Notes: generated by a model from the sequence alone, not told the origin. Positions 1 through 9,160 are shown, counted from the first letter of the stretch. The stretch is DNA of 64,000 nucleotides from CAIZQW01 sp942493055 (GCA_942493055.1 OW818680.1:5642001-5706000); one strand, 5' to 3'. Translations and numbers: made by a program.

Positions 1-1860
1 GCGTGTGGCGGGGTCAAGACCGAGGTTGACCACTTCTTTGATTTTCCCATGCGCGCCACGAGGTTCCCGAATGTGCCCGGCAATAATGTGTTGTGCGCAG
101 GCAAGGATGAGACTTTTAAGATGTTGGAAGCCGTGTTGACGGAAGTCATGGACATTTTTCCAAGCACCTACATTCATGTCGGTGGCGATGAAGTCGACAT
201 GAAGTATTGGAGTGGTTGTGCCGAGTGCCAGACGATGATGAAGGCTAAGCAACTGGCCAATGGGCACAAGCTACAGGCCTATTTCATGGGACGGATCGAA
301 ACGTTTCTCACAGCACACGGACGTAAAATGATTGGCTGGGATGAGATACTCGAAGGGGGACTTACCCCGGCAGCAACGGTCATGAGTTGGCGCGGAACTT
401 CGGGGGGAATCAAGGCTGCAAAGGCTGGTCACGATGCGGTGATGTCACCTGGTAAGCCGCTCTATTTTGATCACCGTCAATCCTCATCGCCGCAGCATCC
501 GCCAGGGTTCGGAGGCTCTGTCGAAACGCTACAGGAAGTGTATCAATACGATCCTGTGCCCAATACACTCACGGCTGTAGAAACCAAACATATACTCGGT
601 ACGCAGGCGAATCTCTGGTCCTGCGCGACGGAGACTTTGGAACGTCTTGATCTTTTTGCATTTCCACGTCTCTGCGCATTGGCTGAGATCGCCTGGTGTG
701 CGCCAACACCGAAGGACTTCAGCCAGTTCCAGCAACGCCTTGATAAGCACCTGCTTCGTCTGGATGCTCTGGGTGTCAATTACTGGACGGAGAAGGCGCA
801 TTTCCAAGTTGGCACATGGATGCCGAATCCTGCGTTCAAGCAGGGCACGTCATTCGACTTGCCAGTGTCCGAAATTCTCGCACCGGGCAAGTGGGTTGTC
901 ACGTACAACTACAAGAAGGGTGCGGATGCGCTGATGATAGAAGCGGTCGAACTGCTTGCCGATACTGCTGTCGTCGCGCGCGATGTCCATGCAGCCACTG
1001 CGGGCGCGCAGCATATTGATCACCAGTACACACTGGATGTCCCCAAGGTAAACGTCGGAACAAAATGGGTTTTGCGGACTAAGGCTCACGTCGAACCGTG
1101 GAGTGGCGGCGGAAAGGGCGATTCGGCAGGCGTTGTTTCAATGAGCCAAGCCGCGTCCGTGAGGCTCTATGCGCCAGAGAACCCTTTGCCCGTCATCCGT
1201 ACGACCACTGCTGTCACCCAGAATCGAGACAAAGCCAATTACGACTGGGCCACGCGCCATCAGCTCGTAATCGATCAAATCAAAAAGAATCCGCCGGAGA
1301 TCGTCATGATCGGCGATTCCATTACGCACTACTGGGCGGGACAGCCGATTGCGCCCTTTGTGCGGAGTCCTGAGGGTTGGAAGCTCGCCTTCGGTGATCG
1401 CGTCGTGGCTAATCTCGGGTTCGGCTGGGACCGGACTGAGAATGTGTTGTGGCGAATAGAGCATGGCGAGTTGGAAAATATTAAGCCCAAAGCGGTTGTT
1501 GTGGCAATCGGCACCAACAATCTGGGGGTTGATACGACGGAGGATATTCTGTCGGGTATCGATGCCGTATGCCGGAAGATACATGAGAAGGTGCCGGAGG
1601 CACGCATCGTTCTCCTGGGGATTCTGCCACGAAAAGACCAGGATATGCAGATGGGAAACCTTGAGAAGGTAAATCATCTTCTTCAAACACATTTGCATCC
1701 ACGGCCCTACATTGATGTGATGAATTTTGGCAACCTATTCCGCAATTTGGATGGCTCGTTCAATGATAAGCTTTTCTCAGACGGTCTCCATCCGAATGCT
1801 GCAGGGTATGAGCTTCTAGGTAAGGCGCTGTCAACGCTGGTAAATGCGGAACCAAAGTAG
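1..1860 (+). CDS. GH20 beta-N-acetylhexosaminidase fused to SGNH/GDSL esterase (5' truncated)
   Basis: The reading frame is open to base 1, so the true start and any signal peptide lie outside the window. Counting from the Met at base 49, HVGGDE at about residues 43-48 is the GH20 motif whose Asp-Glu pair carries out substrate-assisted hydrolysis of terminal N-acetylhexosamines. It is preceded by the family-typical CAGKDETF segment and followed by WRGTSGG. From about residue 420 a second domain begins with GDSITHYW (nucleophilic Ser block), then GTNN and DGLHPNAAGY, which are SGNH-hydrolase blocks I, III and V. The protein therefore joins an exo-hexosaminidase to a probable deacetylase/esterase that could strip acyl groups from the same glycan. 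Residues about 270-370 between them form a beta-rich linker of unknown type. The family calls are firm; the substrate is not known. Confidence 0.9.
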   Translation, partial: ACGGVKTEVDHFFDFPMRATRFPNVPGNNVLCAGKDETFKMLEAVLTEVMDIFPSTYIHVGGDEVDMKYWSGCAECQTMMKAKQLANGHKLQAYFMGRIETFLTAHGRKMIGWDEILEGGLTPAATVMSWRGTSGGIKAAKAGHDAVMSPGKPLYFDHRQSSSPQHPPGFGGSVETLQEVYQYDPVPNTLTAVETKHILGTQANLWSCATETLERLDLFAFPRLCALAEIAWCAPTPKDFSQFQQRLDKHLLRLDALGVNYWTEKAHFQVGTWMPNPAFKQGTSFDLPVSEILAPGKWVVTYNYKKGADALMIEAVELLADTAVVARDVHAATAGAQHIDHQYTLDVPKVNVGTKWVLRTKAHVEPWSGGGKGDSAGVVSMSQAASVRLYAPENPLPVIRTTTAVTQNRDKANYDWATRHQLVIDQIKKNPPEIVMIGDSITHYWAGQPIAPFVRSPEGWKLAFGDRVVANLGFGWDRTENVLWRIEHGELENIKPKAVVVAIGTNNLGVDTTEDILSGIDAVCRKIHEKVPEARIVLLGILPRKDQDMQMGNLEKVNHLLQTHLHPRPYIDVMNFGNLFRNLDGSFNDKLFSDGLHPNAAGYELLGKALSTLVNAEPK

Positions 1861-1883
1861 TCATAGAGGGGAATGAAACACAT

Positions 1884-1915
1884 CCTCTGCGCCTCAGCGC
1901 CTCTGCGGGAAAAAA
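1884..1915. repeat. CTCTGCG-type intergenic repeat
   Basis: A short C/T-G rich string with three near-copies of CTCTGCG or CAGCGCC followed by GGGAAAAAA lies just after the GH20 stop. A related string occurs at 55376-55406 ahead of an AAAAAA run. Two independent intergenic copies suggest a dispersed repeat family rather than a regulatory site. No function can be read from it. Confidence 0.4.
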
Positions 1916-1928
1916 GTTACGCCTTCGT

Positions 1929-2498
1929 TTATTCCAGCTCCGCTGGCGGGGCGCTTGTTTCCAACTGTGGAAAAGATGTGGTTGTATTTTTAGCTGTCGT
2001 AATGTGTACCGCATTGGTTGTTGCTAATCTGTCGTCTCTCATGATATCCAGCGTGGTCCATCCCAGTACAAAATCCAAGGCCTCATTCATATTGAGTCCT
2101 GCACGCACACCATAGTAGACCCCGATACTCGCTTGGAAACTCAGGGACTGGGACCAGAATTCATCGTCAGGGCATAGAGATCTAATCAAATACCCCTTTT
2201 TTCGATAGTTGTTTGCAGGGGTAAAGTCCAACTCAAACGCTCCTCCATAGGGAGGCATAAAGAATACGCGTTCCGTATACTCGTAACTGCCCATATACCC
2301 CTCGCGCAATCCGTACCCCCGACCCTGTGCAACGGAAATTCCAAAGGGGCACCCCCACCGTACGACACAGCTGATCTTTTTGGTCTCGGCAGATAACGTG
2401 ACAATGTCGCTGAAATCTCGTGCGCGATGTCCGAGATAGACACAGCCTGAGCTCAGGATGCAGCTTGCGATGACACCAGATGCAATATACAGGTTCAT
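1929..2498 (-). CDS. Putative lipoprotein of unknown function
   Basis: A 189-residue protein begins with a short hydrophobic segment ending in LSSGC, a good lipobox, so it is probably exported and lipidated at Cys18. The ATG is preceded by a strong GGGAGGAG Shine-Dalgarno. The segment RDFSDIVTLSAET resembles small lipoproteins often seen in Gram-negative genomes, and the rest has several aromatic and glycine-rich beta-like stretches. No catalytic motif is visible. It is convergent with the GH20 gene upstream and monocistronic. Function unknown. Confidence 0.7.
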   Translation of the reverse strand: MNLYIASGVIASCILSSGCVYLGHRARDFSDIVTLSAETKKISCVVRWGCPFGISVAQGRGYGLREGYMGSYEYTERVFFMPPYGGAFELDFTPANNYRKKGYLIRSLCPDDEFWSQSLSFQASIGVYYGVRAGLNMNEALDFVLGWTTLDIMRDDRLATTNAVHITTAKNTTTSFPQLETSAPPAELE

Positions 2499-2819
2499 GG
2501 AGTCTCCTCCCTAGGGCTTATGTTGAGTTTCTGCCAGTATTTGTCTTCTGTCCGTAATAATGGATTTCGGACTTATCTCCATCTCTCGATAGCATGTTCA
2601 GTAATAGAGTGCTCTTTTACTTAAATCCAAAACTAACCATGTGTAAATAGTGGCACATATTTATACACAATAGCAAGCAACAACCCGATAAAGGGACAGA
2701 CTATCTGAATTGTAAATGTCGCCTTGAAGGCGACATATTGCCATGCTGAATCTGATAATCTTATGTCGTTCTTATAACAAAGGGACAGACAATTTGTCCG
2801 AAAATGGAAGGAGTTTCTT
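2499..2819. other. Intergenic region upstream of the RAYT gene
   Basis: This AT-rich stretch has no credible gene. It contains two copies of GGGACAGAC (2693-2701 and 2782-2790), the second forming a GGACA/TGTCC palindrome at 2783-2799. A separate perfect 8-bp stem-loop sits at 2716-2736 (arms ATGTCGCC and GGCGACAT, loop TTGAA). The repeats are inverted copies of those downstream of the transposase and are described with that element. Confidence 0.7.
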
Positions 2820-3842
2820 ATGCGAAAGGCGCGAATAAAGGCGGAAAACGGGATCGGGTGTTATCATGTCACGAGCCGGATCGTGGACAGGAGTTTCAAG
2901 ATGGACGAGGGGGAGCGGGAGATATTTCGGCATATCCTGCGCAAGGCGGCGGCTTTCTCTGGTGTGAATGTGCTCACCTACGCGATCCTCTCGAACCACT
3001 TCCACGTCCTGCTCGACGTGCCGGTGCAACCCGTGCTTGATGACGCTGAGCTACTTAGGCGCATCGCGGTGCTCTATGGCGTGGCGGAGGCGAATCTGCG
3101 AAGGGAATGCTGGGAGGGCTGGCGTAAGGGCGGCCTCGACGTGCTTGTCGAGCGGGAACAGGAGCAGCTCCGCCGGCGAATGGGCGATGTCAGCCCCTTC
3201 ATGAAACTTCTAAAGCAGCGCTACTCCATCTGCTACAACCAGCGCCATAAGCGGACAGGGACGCTCTGGGAGGGGCGCTATGCCAGCATCCTGGTTGAGG
3301 GTGAAAGCCGTGCGCTCTCCACAATCGCGGCCTACATCGACCTCAATCCTGTGCGCGCAGGGATCGTAAAGGATCCTGCGGACTACCGTTGGAGCGGGTA
3401 TGGCGAGGCGTGCGGTGGTTCTGCCACCGCGAGGCAAGGACTCCGCGCCGTCCAGTCCATTAGCCAGCAAGCACAGGATGGATCATGGGCTGGCACTGCT
3501 GCAGCCTATCGCGCCTACCTATATATCCATGGAGAGGAACGTCGAGATGAAGGCGGAAGGCTTCAGCGCGTCGGGTTTTCTGCGGAGGATACCCGTGCGG
3601 TGATTGACCGTGGCGGTCGCATGGCGCTGCCAGACCTCCTGCGCTGCCGTGTCCGCTACTTCAGGGACGGCCTGGCATTTGGCAGCAAAAATTTTGTGGA
3701 GGCCGTCTTCGACAGAAATCGCGCCCATTTTGGCGCTAAACGAAAGACAGGCGCGCGTAGGATGCGCTTCTGCTTGGCCGAAGGTTTCTGTATCGCGCGC
3801 GACCTTCGGGTTGAACCGGTCTGTGTCCCGCTCCGAGCATAG
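2820..3842 (+). CDS. REP-associated tyrosine transposase (RAYT, Y1_Tnp family)
   Basis: Single-strand DNA transposase of the HUH Y1 class. NHFHVLL places the metal-binding HUH pair at His60 and His62. The second conserved block, KQRYSICYNQRHKRTGTLWEGRY at about residues 134-160, holds the family's tyrosine region and LWEGR signature. A C-terminal extension of about 130 residues contains the basic, helical end usual in RAYTs (340 aa in total). ATG at 2820 follows AAGGAG with a 6-nt spacer. RAYTs are domesticated or single-copy relatives of IS200/IS605 TnpA that act on REP hairpins; the flanking GGGACAGAC repeats fit that role. No frameshift or stop is seen, so the gene looks intact. Confidence 0.92.
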   Translation: MRKARIKAENGIGCYHVTSRIVDRSFKMDEGEREIFRHILRKAAAFSGVNVLTYAILSNHFHVLLDVPVQPVLDDAELLRRIAVLYGVAEANLRRECWEGWRKGGLDVLVEREQEQLRRRMGDVSPFMKLLKQRYSICYNQRHKRTGTLWEGRYASILVEGESRALSTIAAYIDLNPVRAGIVKDPADYRWSGYGEACGGSATARQGLRAVQSISQQAQDGSWAGTAAAYRAYLYIHGEERRDEGGRLQRVGFSAEDTRAVIDRGGRMALPDLLRCRVRYFRDGLAFGSKNFVEAVFDRNRAHFGAKRKTGARRMRFCLAEGFCIARDLRVEPVCVPLRA

Positions 3843-4042
3843 CCGATAATTGACAGCATATCGTTCACGTGTTGTAAGCGGTGTTGGTGATTCCATTTCC
3901 GCGCATCTCGACTTTTCTCTTTAAATAGGGATTTTCACTCCTAATGCGTGCCTTTTCCCTGGGCTTGCCTTGCTTCCCCTGCATATCCAGATATAAAAGC
4001 AAAGACAATCTAATTTTTGATCCTCCTTCACTTACTTATCCT

Positions 4043-4147
4043 ATATTGTCTGTCCCTTTGTCGCGTGTTATATATTGTCTGTCACTTTGTCGGACTATCC
4101 CATATTGTCTGTCCCCTTATCGGACGTTTGTCGCATATAATCTGTCG
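4043..4147. repeat. Ladder of 30-32 nt direct repeats (REP-like)
   Basis: Four degenerate copies start at 4043, 4073, 4103 and 4135, giving periods of 30, 30 and 32 nt. The core is ATATTGTCTGTC with a following CCCTTTGTCGG-like half; the last copy is truncated and diverged. The same core in inverted orientation occurs twice upstream of the transposase. The rest of the gap 3843-4042 shows nothing recognisable. Confidence 0.75.
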
Positions 4148-4176
4148 TTGCCTGAACCGTTGGGGTGTGTTAGAAT
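4148..4176 (+). promoter_or_regulatory. Predicted sigma70 promoter of the GH172 operon
   Basis: TTGCCT (4148-4153), 17-nt spacer, TAGAAT (4171-4176). It lies immediately after the last REP-like repeat and 39 nt before the GH172 ATG, so the operon could have acquired its promoter at the edge of the mobile element. Confidence 0.5.
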
Positions 4177-4214
4177 TTTGACTTATCATTTAAAGGGAAG
4201 GGTAGCGTACGGAC

Positions 4215-5402
4215 ATGAGAAATTTAGCAATCTGCTTGATGATGGGACTTATCCTGGTGACGGCGTGCCAGGCTCCCAAGGTGTCGAAGTTCAATGGACT
4301 TGAGATGCATCTTGGTAACTTGGGAATGTTGTCGGAGGCACAGACGCGCTCGATCAGTCCGGAGAATTTTACAGGTGAGAAGGGTATGGCCGGGATGTCC
4401 ACGAACGGGCCGGCAAAGCATGCGGCGCGTGATCTCGGACAGGGCTGGAAGGTCTCTCCCTTCATTGCTGTACCTGCAAGAGGCATTGTCACATTGGGTG
4501 AGATCAGTGGCTCCGGTGCGATTCAGCAGATATGGATGACGCCTGCACCTCTTGACAAGACGCGTTTCAATATTTTGCGTTTTTACTGGGATGGGGAGAA
4601 GGACCCATCTGTGGAAGTTCCGCTCGGCGACTTTTTCGCATGCGGCTGGGGCAAGTATTGTCAGATCAGTTCCTTGCCCGTTTGCGTGAATCCCGGCAGC
4701 GCCTTCAACTGCTACTGGGTGATGCCCTTCCACAAGGGGGCGAAGGTGACGCTCGAGAATCTAGACGATAAGCCGATGCGGCTCTACTATCAGATCAATT
4801 ACACACTTACGGATGTCCCTGAAGATACCGGCACCTTCCATGCCCAGTTCAGGCGTGTGCCGCAGGTGGGCGACAAGCCAGAGGTGACAATTCTAGACGG
4901 CGTCAAGGGAAGCGGTCAGTATGTGGGGACTTATCTGGCATGGGAGGTCCGTAGTCCGGGGTGGTGGGGAGAGGGGGAGATCAAATTCTTTATGGACGGG
5001 GACAAGACCTTCCCGACGATCTGTGGCACAGGCACGGAGGATTACTTCTGCGGCTCGTATAACTTTGAGAACCAGGAGACCAAGAAATACCAGACATTCA
5101 GTACTCCATACGCGGGGCTGGCTCAGGTTCTGCCGCCGGATGTGGTCTATCAACCGGGACAGAGGTTCGGCCTCTATCGGTGGCATGTGGTTGATCCAGT
5201 GCGGTTTCAGCAGGATCTGAAGGTGACGATTCAGACGCTGGGTTGGATGGCGGACAAGTCCGGACGCTACCTGCCGCTCAAGGATGATGTGGCGTCAGTG
5301 GCCTACTGGTATCAAACTGAGCCCCATGCACCCTTTCCTCCGCTGCCTCCAGCAGAGGTGCTGAAAGTTGAGCCGCATCTGTTAGGCACACCTAAGAAGT
5401 AA
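4215..5402 (+). CDS. GH172 (DUF2961) glycosidase, lipoprotein
   Basis: A 395-residue protein with signal peptide and lipobox (LVTAC), so probably lipid-anchored. The body matches DUF2961, now GH172, which includes difructose-anhydride synthase/alpha-D-fructofuranosidase and D-arabinofuranosidase activities. Two acidic motifs typical of the family's active site are present: GEGEIKFF with Glu253/Glu255 and GTGTEDYF with Glu275. Other family features are the SGSGAIQQIW and EVPLGDFF segments. It is first in a five-gene operon, 11 nt ahead of the GH29-like gene. Exact substrate cannot be read; furanosides are the safest guess from the family and from the GH127 neighbour. Confidence 0.88.
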   Translation: MRNLAICLMMGLILVTACQAPKVSKFNGLEMHLGNLGMLSEAQTRSISPENFTGEKGMAGMSTNGPAKHAARDLGQGWKVSPFIAVPARGIVTLGEISGSGAIQQIWMTPAPLDKTRFNILRFYWDGEKDPSVEVPLGDFFACGWGKYCQISSLPVCVNPGSAFNCYWVMPFHKGAKVTLENLDDKPMRLYYQINYTLTDVPEDTGTFHAQFRRVPQVGDKPEVTILDGVKGSGQYVGTYLAWEVRSPGWWGEGEIKFFMDGDKTFPTICGTGTEDYFCGSYNFENQETKKYQTFSTPYAGLAQVLPPDVVYQPGQRFGLYRWHVVDPVRFQQDLKVTIQTLGWMADKSGRYLPLKDDVASVAYWYQTEPHAPFPPLPPAEVLKVEPHLLGTPKK

Positions 5403-5413
5403 TTTTAATAAGT

Positions 5414-6847
5414 ATGAAAACGCTGATCGTGCTCACGAGCCTATTCCTAAGTGTTGCTCTTCCCCTCTCTGCGCGATTTGTGCCTGATGGTGTGGTGAAG
5501 TCAGACGACTACACCGTGCTGATGGCTGTGGACGGAAGCTATTCGACAGGACTTCAAGCGTTTCAGGCTGGCGGCCATGGAAAGTTTCATTTGCGGCAGT
5601 GGACGAATGAACAGTTTTCCGTCGCTTGGAAAATCAACGTGCCTGTTGCAGGCGACTATCATGTCAACCTTCTAGCACGGTTACAGGACGCAGATGCGGT
5701 TGCCTCCTTTGCAATTCAAGGAGCTTCAACAGGTATGGAGATGCAGTTGGGGCAGTCGGCCCACCAATGGGAGCGCCTCTCTTTTCTGAAGACGATTACC
5801 TTGAGTCAGGGTGAACAGACGGTCATTCTTCAGTTCAGACCCAAGGAGCCAGGTTCAAAAATCAATCTGGAGGTTTTGTCTGTCGAACTCGTGCGCCCGT
5901 GTATAAAAAACGGCTTGCACGCGGAGGCGAAGCAGATGCGTGCGGATACGACGTGGCTTCAGCAGGCAGGGCATGGAGCCATGGTCCATTGGACCAGCCA
6001 GACGCAGCCTCGCAGCGGCGCGCAGAAACCGTATGCGCAGGCTGTTCAGGATTTTGATGTGAAGAGCTTTGCGCAGCAGATGCGTGACTGCGGTGTGGGC
6101 TTTGTTGTCCTGACCACCTCGCATGCCGAGATGCGTTTTCCAGGGCCCAATAAAGCACTGGATAGTCTCCTGCCTGGATGTACGGCATCGCGTGATTTGG
6201 TTGCGGATCTGATCGCCGAACTCAGAAAATACAATATCAAGGTGATGCTTTATTATCACATTGGCTCAGTAGGGGATCCACGATGGCTGGAGGCGAGCGG
6301 CTTCTGGAAGACAGACACGACTCAGGTCTTTGAGAACTGGCGCAAGATCATCTCAGAGATCGGTCTCCGCTATGGCGACGGTTTGGCAGGCTGGTGGTTT
6401 GATGATGGAACCGTGAACTACTATTACCGCAGCGCGCCCTGGAAATGCCTCTTGCAGGCGGCGCGTGCGGGCAATCCGAAACGTCTCGTCGGGTTTAATT
6501 CGTGGGAACTGCCATCTCCGACCGAATTCCACGATTTGTATCTCGGGGAGGGCAACCGCTCTCCCTCCGGCACTGGAGCGCTTCTGACGCGTCACGGAAA
6601 CGGGCGTTACCCCTCTGGCTCGCATGAAGGGTTGCAGTCCTGCTCGACCCTGGTTTTCGAGTCCGACTGGATCTATATGCGGGGTGGCCAGCCCATTTCG
6701 GGCTGGCAGTTCTCCGTTGAAAACATTCGTCAGATGATTCAGGATTTTAAGGCTTATCATAACGTCCTTATTTTTAACTTTGAAATTACTCAAGAGGGGA
6801 CGATCTCTCCTGAAAGCGTCGAGATGTTCAAAAAGGTTTTGAAATGA
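5414..6847 (+). CDS. GH29-like alpha-L-fucosidase family protein with N-terminal beta domain
   Basis: Secreted protein of 477 aa with a signal peptide ending near PLSARF. Residues about 25-155 look like a beta-sandwich carbohydrate-binding domain (alternating polar/hydrophobic strands, no catalytic motif). Residues about 175-477 resemble the alpha-L-fucosidase TIM barrel: GAMVHWTSQ near the barrel start, GFVVLTTSHAEM, LMLYYHIG-like strand and GWWFDDG, where Asp330 or Asp331 lies at the position of the GH29 nucleophile. The usual YxxxHW and HDG blocks are altered, so substrate may differ from fucose. Stop and next start overlap by four bases (ATGA), indicating translational coupling to the GH127 gene. 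Confidence 0.75.
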   Translation: MKTLIVLTSLFLSVALPLSARFVPDGVVKSDDYTVLMAVDGSYSTGLQAFQAGGHGKFHLRQWTNEQFSVAWKINVPVAGDYHVNLLARLQDADAVASFAIQGASTGMEMQLGQSAHQWERLSFLKTITLSQGEQTVILQFRPKEPGSKINLEVLSVELVRPCIKNGLHAEAKQMRADTTWLQQAGHGAMVHWTSQTQPRSGAQKPYAQAVQDFDVKSFAQQMRDCGVGFVVLTTSHAEMRFPGPNKALDSLLPGCTASRDLVADLIAELRKYNIKVMLYYHIGSVGDPRWLEASGFWKTDTTQVFENWRKIISEIGLRYGDGLAGWWFDDGTVNYYYRSAPWKCLLQAARAGNPKRLVGFNSWELPSPTEFHDLYLGEGNRSPSGTGALLTRHGNGRYPSGSHEGLQSCSTLVFESDWIYMRGGQPISGWQFSVENIRQMIQDFKAYHNVLIFNFEITQEGTISPESVEMFKKVLK

Positions 6848-9129
6848 AAAGGAATATCAAGGTCAGAGTTTTGTCTGTTATCTTGGGAATGGTGATGATC
6901 GCACGTTTTGGGTTTGGAATTGAGATGATCGATGCTTCGCATGTGCGTCTGCTGGATTCGCCTTTCAAGCAGCGGCAGGAGTTGCATCGACTGGGTTATG
7001 TCGGTGAGTTGGAGCCGGATCGTTTGCTGTTCAATTATCGTAAAGCTGCCGGGCTGCCTCAGCCCGCGGGTGTGAAAAGTTATGGCGGCTGGGAAGATGG
7101 GTTCATCCGGGGCCATTTTGCGGGACATTATCTTTCCGCGGCATCCCGCATGTATGTGGCGACAGGCGACGAGAGCTTCAAAAATAAGGCAGAGGCGCTT
7201 ATTCAGGGTTTGGCGGAGTGCCAGGATAAGGTCGCCACAGGTCATTTGGCGGCCTTCACTGAAGCGTCGATGGACCATTACGAAGGGACGGGGGGAAATG
7301 CTGAAGGTATCGCCGTTCGCTATTATGTTCTGCATAAGACGCTTGCAGGTCTGCTGGATGCGTATCATTATCTGGGGAACAAGCAAGCCTTGGAGATGGC
7401 TAAAAAGATGGCGGATCGCTGTGAACAGCGCATGGCAGCATTGAATGATGCGACACTGGAGAAGATGCTGGATACGACAAAATCCCGCAATCCGCATACA
7501 GAGCATGGTGCTTTTTCGGACTCACTGGCAGAATTGGCCAAGGTGACAGGGGATCGCCGATATTCGAGGCTGGCGCGGCTCTTCTTTCGTAAACCTTTCG
7601 TGGGTCCCTTGATAAATGGAGAAGATAAACTGGAATGTTTGCATGGCAACACCCACGCCGCCATTGCACTGGGTATGGCCCATGAAGCAGCCGTGACCCA
7701 GGATGCGGAATTATTGAAAGCCTCTGATTTCTTCTGGCATCAGATCGTGATTGAACGCTCGTTCGCCAATGGAGGCTTCTCCGTGAACGAATGGATCGAC
7801 AAGCGGGGTGCGGAAGCGGCACCGTCAATTCTGGAAGAACGTATCTTCCCGGTTGAGACCGCTGAAAGTTGCAACACGCACAACATGATCAAGCTCTCCT
7901 GCTCCCTCTTCGAGCAGCGTCCAAACCCCGAATATGCCTCTTATGTTGAGCAGGCCCTGTATAATCATATTCTCTCCGTGATCGATCCGGTGAGCGGTCG
8001 AGTCACCTATTTTCATCCGATGTATGGTGACTTCAAGGTGTATATTCAAGCAACGGAATGCTGCGCTGGAAGCGGCTTGGAATACACAGCCCGTTTCAAT
8101 GAAGGCATCTATTTTGAAGATGGACAATCGCTCTATGTGAATCTCTATATACCGTCTGAACTGAAATGGAAAGGAATGGTTATCCGGCAAGAGGGCTGTG
8201 TTCCCTATCAAGACGAGGTCGCCTTGACTGTGGTGAAGGCGTCGCCAGAACCTGTGACACTGAAGTTACGTAAACCGCATTGGACAGATTCAGAGAACCC
8301 ATATTCTGTTGAAGACGGGTATTATACAATGACGCGGACCTTTAAAGACGGGGATAGCATCAAGCTGCGGTTGAAACCTAAACTGAGCATCGTTCCTTCA
8401 CGCGACAATCCAAAGATCGTCAGTGCGTTCTATGGCCCTGTTCTATTGGCCTATCAGCTTGGAAAAGAGGATGTGCCTTCAGAACGCATCTCAGGCGATA
8501 CGCGGTTGGCTTACAAGCATCCGGCTGTCGATGTGCCGCCCCTCTTGACGGAGTGTGCGCTCACCTGTGCTGATGCGAAGACGCTCACGTTTACGGCAGG
8601 GAAGGCTGTTTTCAAGCCGGTCTATGAGACGCATGATCAACGCTACGCAGTTTATTTCCCCTATCTGACGGAGGCGGAAGCGGCGACGTGGAAACCCCTG
8701 CGTGTGGCGACTGCTGAACCCAAGGATTGCCTGGACAGCGTTTTGCCAGGAAATGTATCCTCTGAGAAGTTACATGACATGACGTCTGAAAAATCGGGCA
8801 GCGGAAACTGGAACCGACGCGCGTATCGCGATGCACAGCCGGACGGATGGTTCACCTATGTTCTAAAGATTGCTCCAAGCCAGAAGATGAAATTGACAGC
8901 CACCTACTGGGGGGCGGATACGAATCGTATCTTTGATGTATTGGTGAACGGCGTCTGTGTTGCTGAACAGAAACTGGAAGGAAAGCAGGGTAAAGCGTTC
9001 TTTGACGTGGAGTATGTTTTGCCGGCTGAAGCACTGACAGGGCAGCAGAATCTCAATGTGCGCTTCCAGGGCAAGAAGCGAGGGCCTGTCGGGGGCGTGT
9101 TTGGTGTAAAGGTGAATGTCGTGAAGTGA
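6844..9129 (+). CDS. GH127 (DUF1680) beta-L-arabinofuranosidase-like enzyme
   Basis: A 761-residue exported (alpha/alpha)6-barrel protein. The zinc-thiolate active site of GH127 is readable: Glu341-x-Cys343 in ETAESCN and the Cys406-Cys407 pair in ATECCAGSG, matching Glu338, Cys340, Cys417 and Cys418 of the characterised enzyme HypBA1, where a cysteine is the nucleophile. GGWEDGFIRGHFAGHYLSA near residue 80 is the family N-terminal block. C-terminal beta-sandwich domains run from about residue 530 to the end, longer than minimal GH127 proteins. It follows GH172 and the GH29-like gene in one operon, so a furanoside- or arabinose-decorated glycan is a reasonable target. GH146 is an alternative family call. 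Confidence 0.88.
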   Translation: MKRNIKVRVLSVILGMVMIARFGFGIEMIDASHVRLLDSPFKQRQELHRLGYVGELEPDRLLFNYRKAAGLPQPAGVKSYGGWEDGFIRGHFAGHYLSAASRMYVATGDESFKNKAEALIQGLAECQDKVATGHLAAFTEASMDHYEGTGGNAEGIAVRYYVLHKTLAGLLDAYHYLGNKQALEMAKKMADRCEQRMAALNDATLEKMLDTTKSRNPHTEHGAFSDSLAELAKVTGDRRYSRLARLFFRKPFVGPLINGEDKLECLHGNTHAAIALGMAHEAAVTQDAELLKASDFFWHQIVIERSFANGGFSVNEWIDKRGAEAAPSILEERIFPVETAESCNTHNMIKLSCSLFEQRPNPEYASYVEQALYNHILSVIDPVSGRVTYFHPMYGDFKVYIQATECCAGSGLEYTARFNEGIYFEDGQSLYVNLYIPSELKWKGMVIRQEGCVPYQDEVALTVVKASPEPVTLKLRKPHWTDSENPYSVEDGYYTMTRTFKDGDSIKLRLKPKLSIVPSRDNPKIVSAFYGPVLLAYQLGKEDVPSERISGDTRLAYKHPAVDVPPLLTECALTCADAKTLTFTAGKAVFKPVYETHDQRYAVYFPYLTEAEAATWKPLRVATAEPKDCLDSVLPGNVSSEKLHDMTSEKSGSGNWNRRAYRDAQPDGWFTYVLKIAPSQKMKLTATYWGADTNRIFDVLVNGVCVAEQKLEGKQGKAFFDVEYVLPAEALTGQQNLNVRFQGKKRGPVGGVFGVKVNVVK

Positions 9130-9160
9130 AAAAGGGAATTAAAGAAGAGAGGATTGAACG

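Larger units (their letters stand above)
2688..4147 (+). mobile_element. RAYT element: REP-type transposase flanked by GGGACAGAC/GTCTGTCCC repeats
   Basis: A Y1-family transposase gene lies between short inverted repeats. On the left are GATAAAGGGACAGACTAT at 2688 and AACAAAGGGACAGACAAT at 2777. On the right are reverse complements in a ladder starting at 4043, 4073, 4103 and 4135. Right-hand copies share ATATTGTCTGTC followed by a C/T-rich stretch and TCGG or TCGC. This is the arrangement expected for a REP-associated tyrosine transposase with its REP-like targets. The outer limits given here are the outermost repeat copies; a true insertion boundary or target duplication was not identifiable. 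Confidence 0.75.

Noticed and set aside
4043..4147. Regularly spaced repeats resembling a small CRISPR array
   Set aside because: The 30-nt period includes the repeat itself, leaving no unique spacers of usual size, and there are no cas genes. The inverted copies upstream of the RAYT gene explain them.
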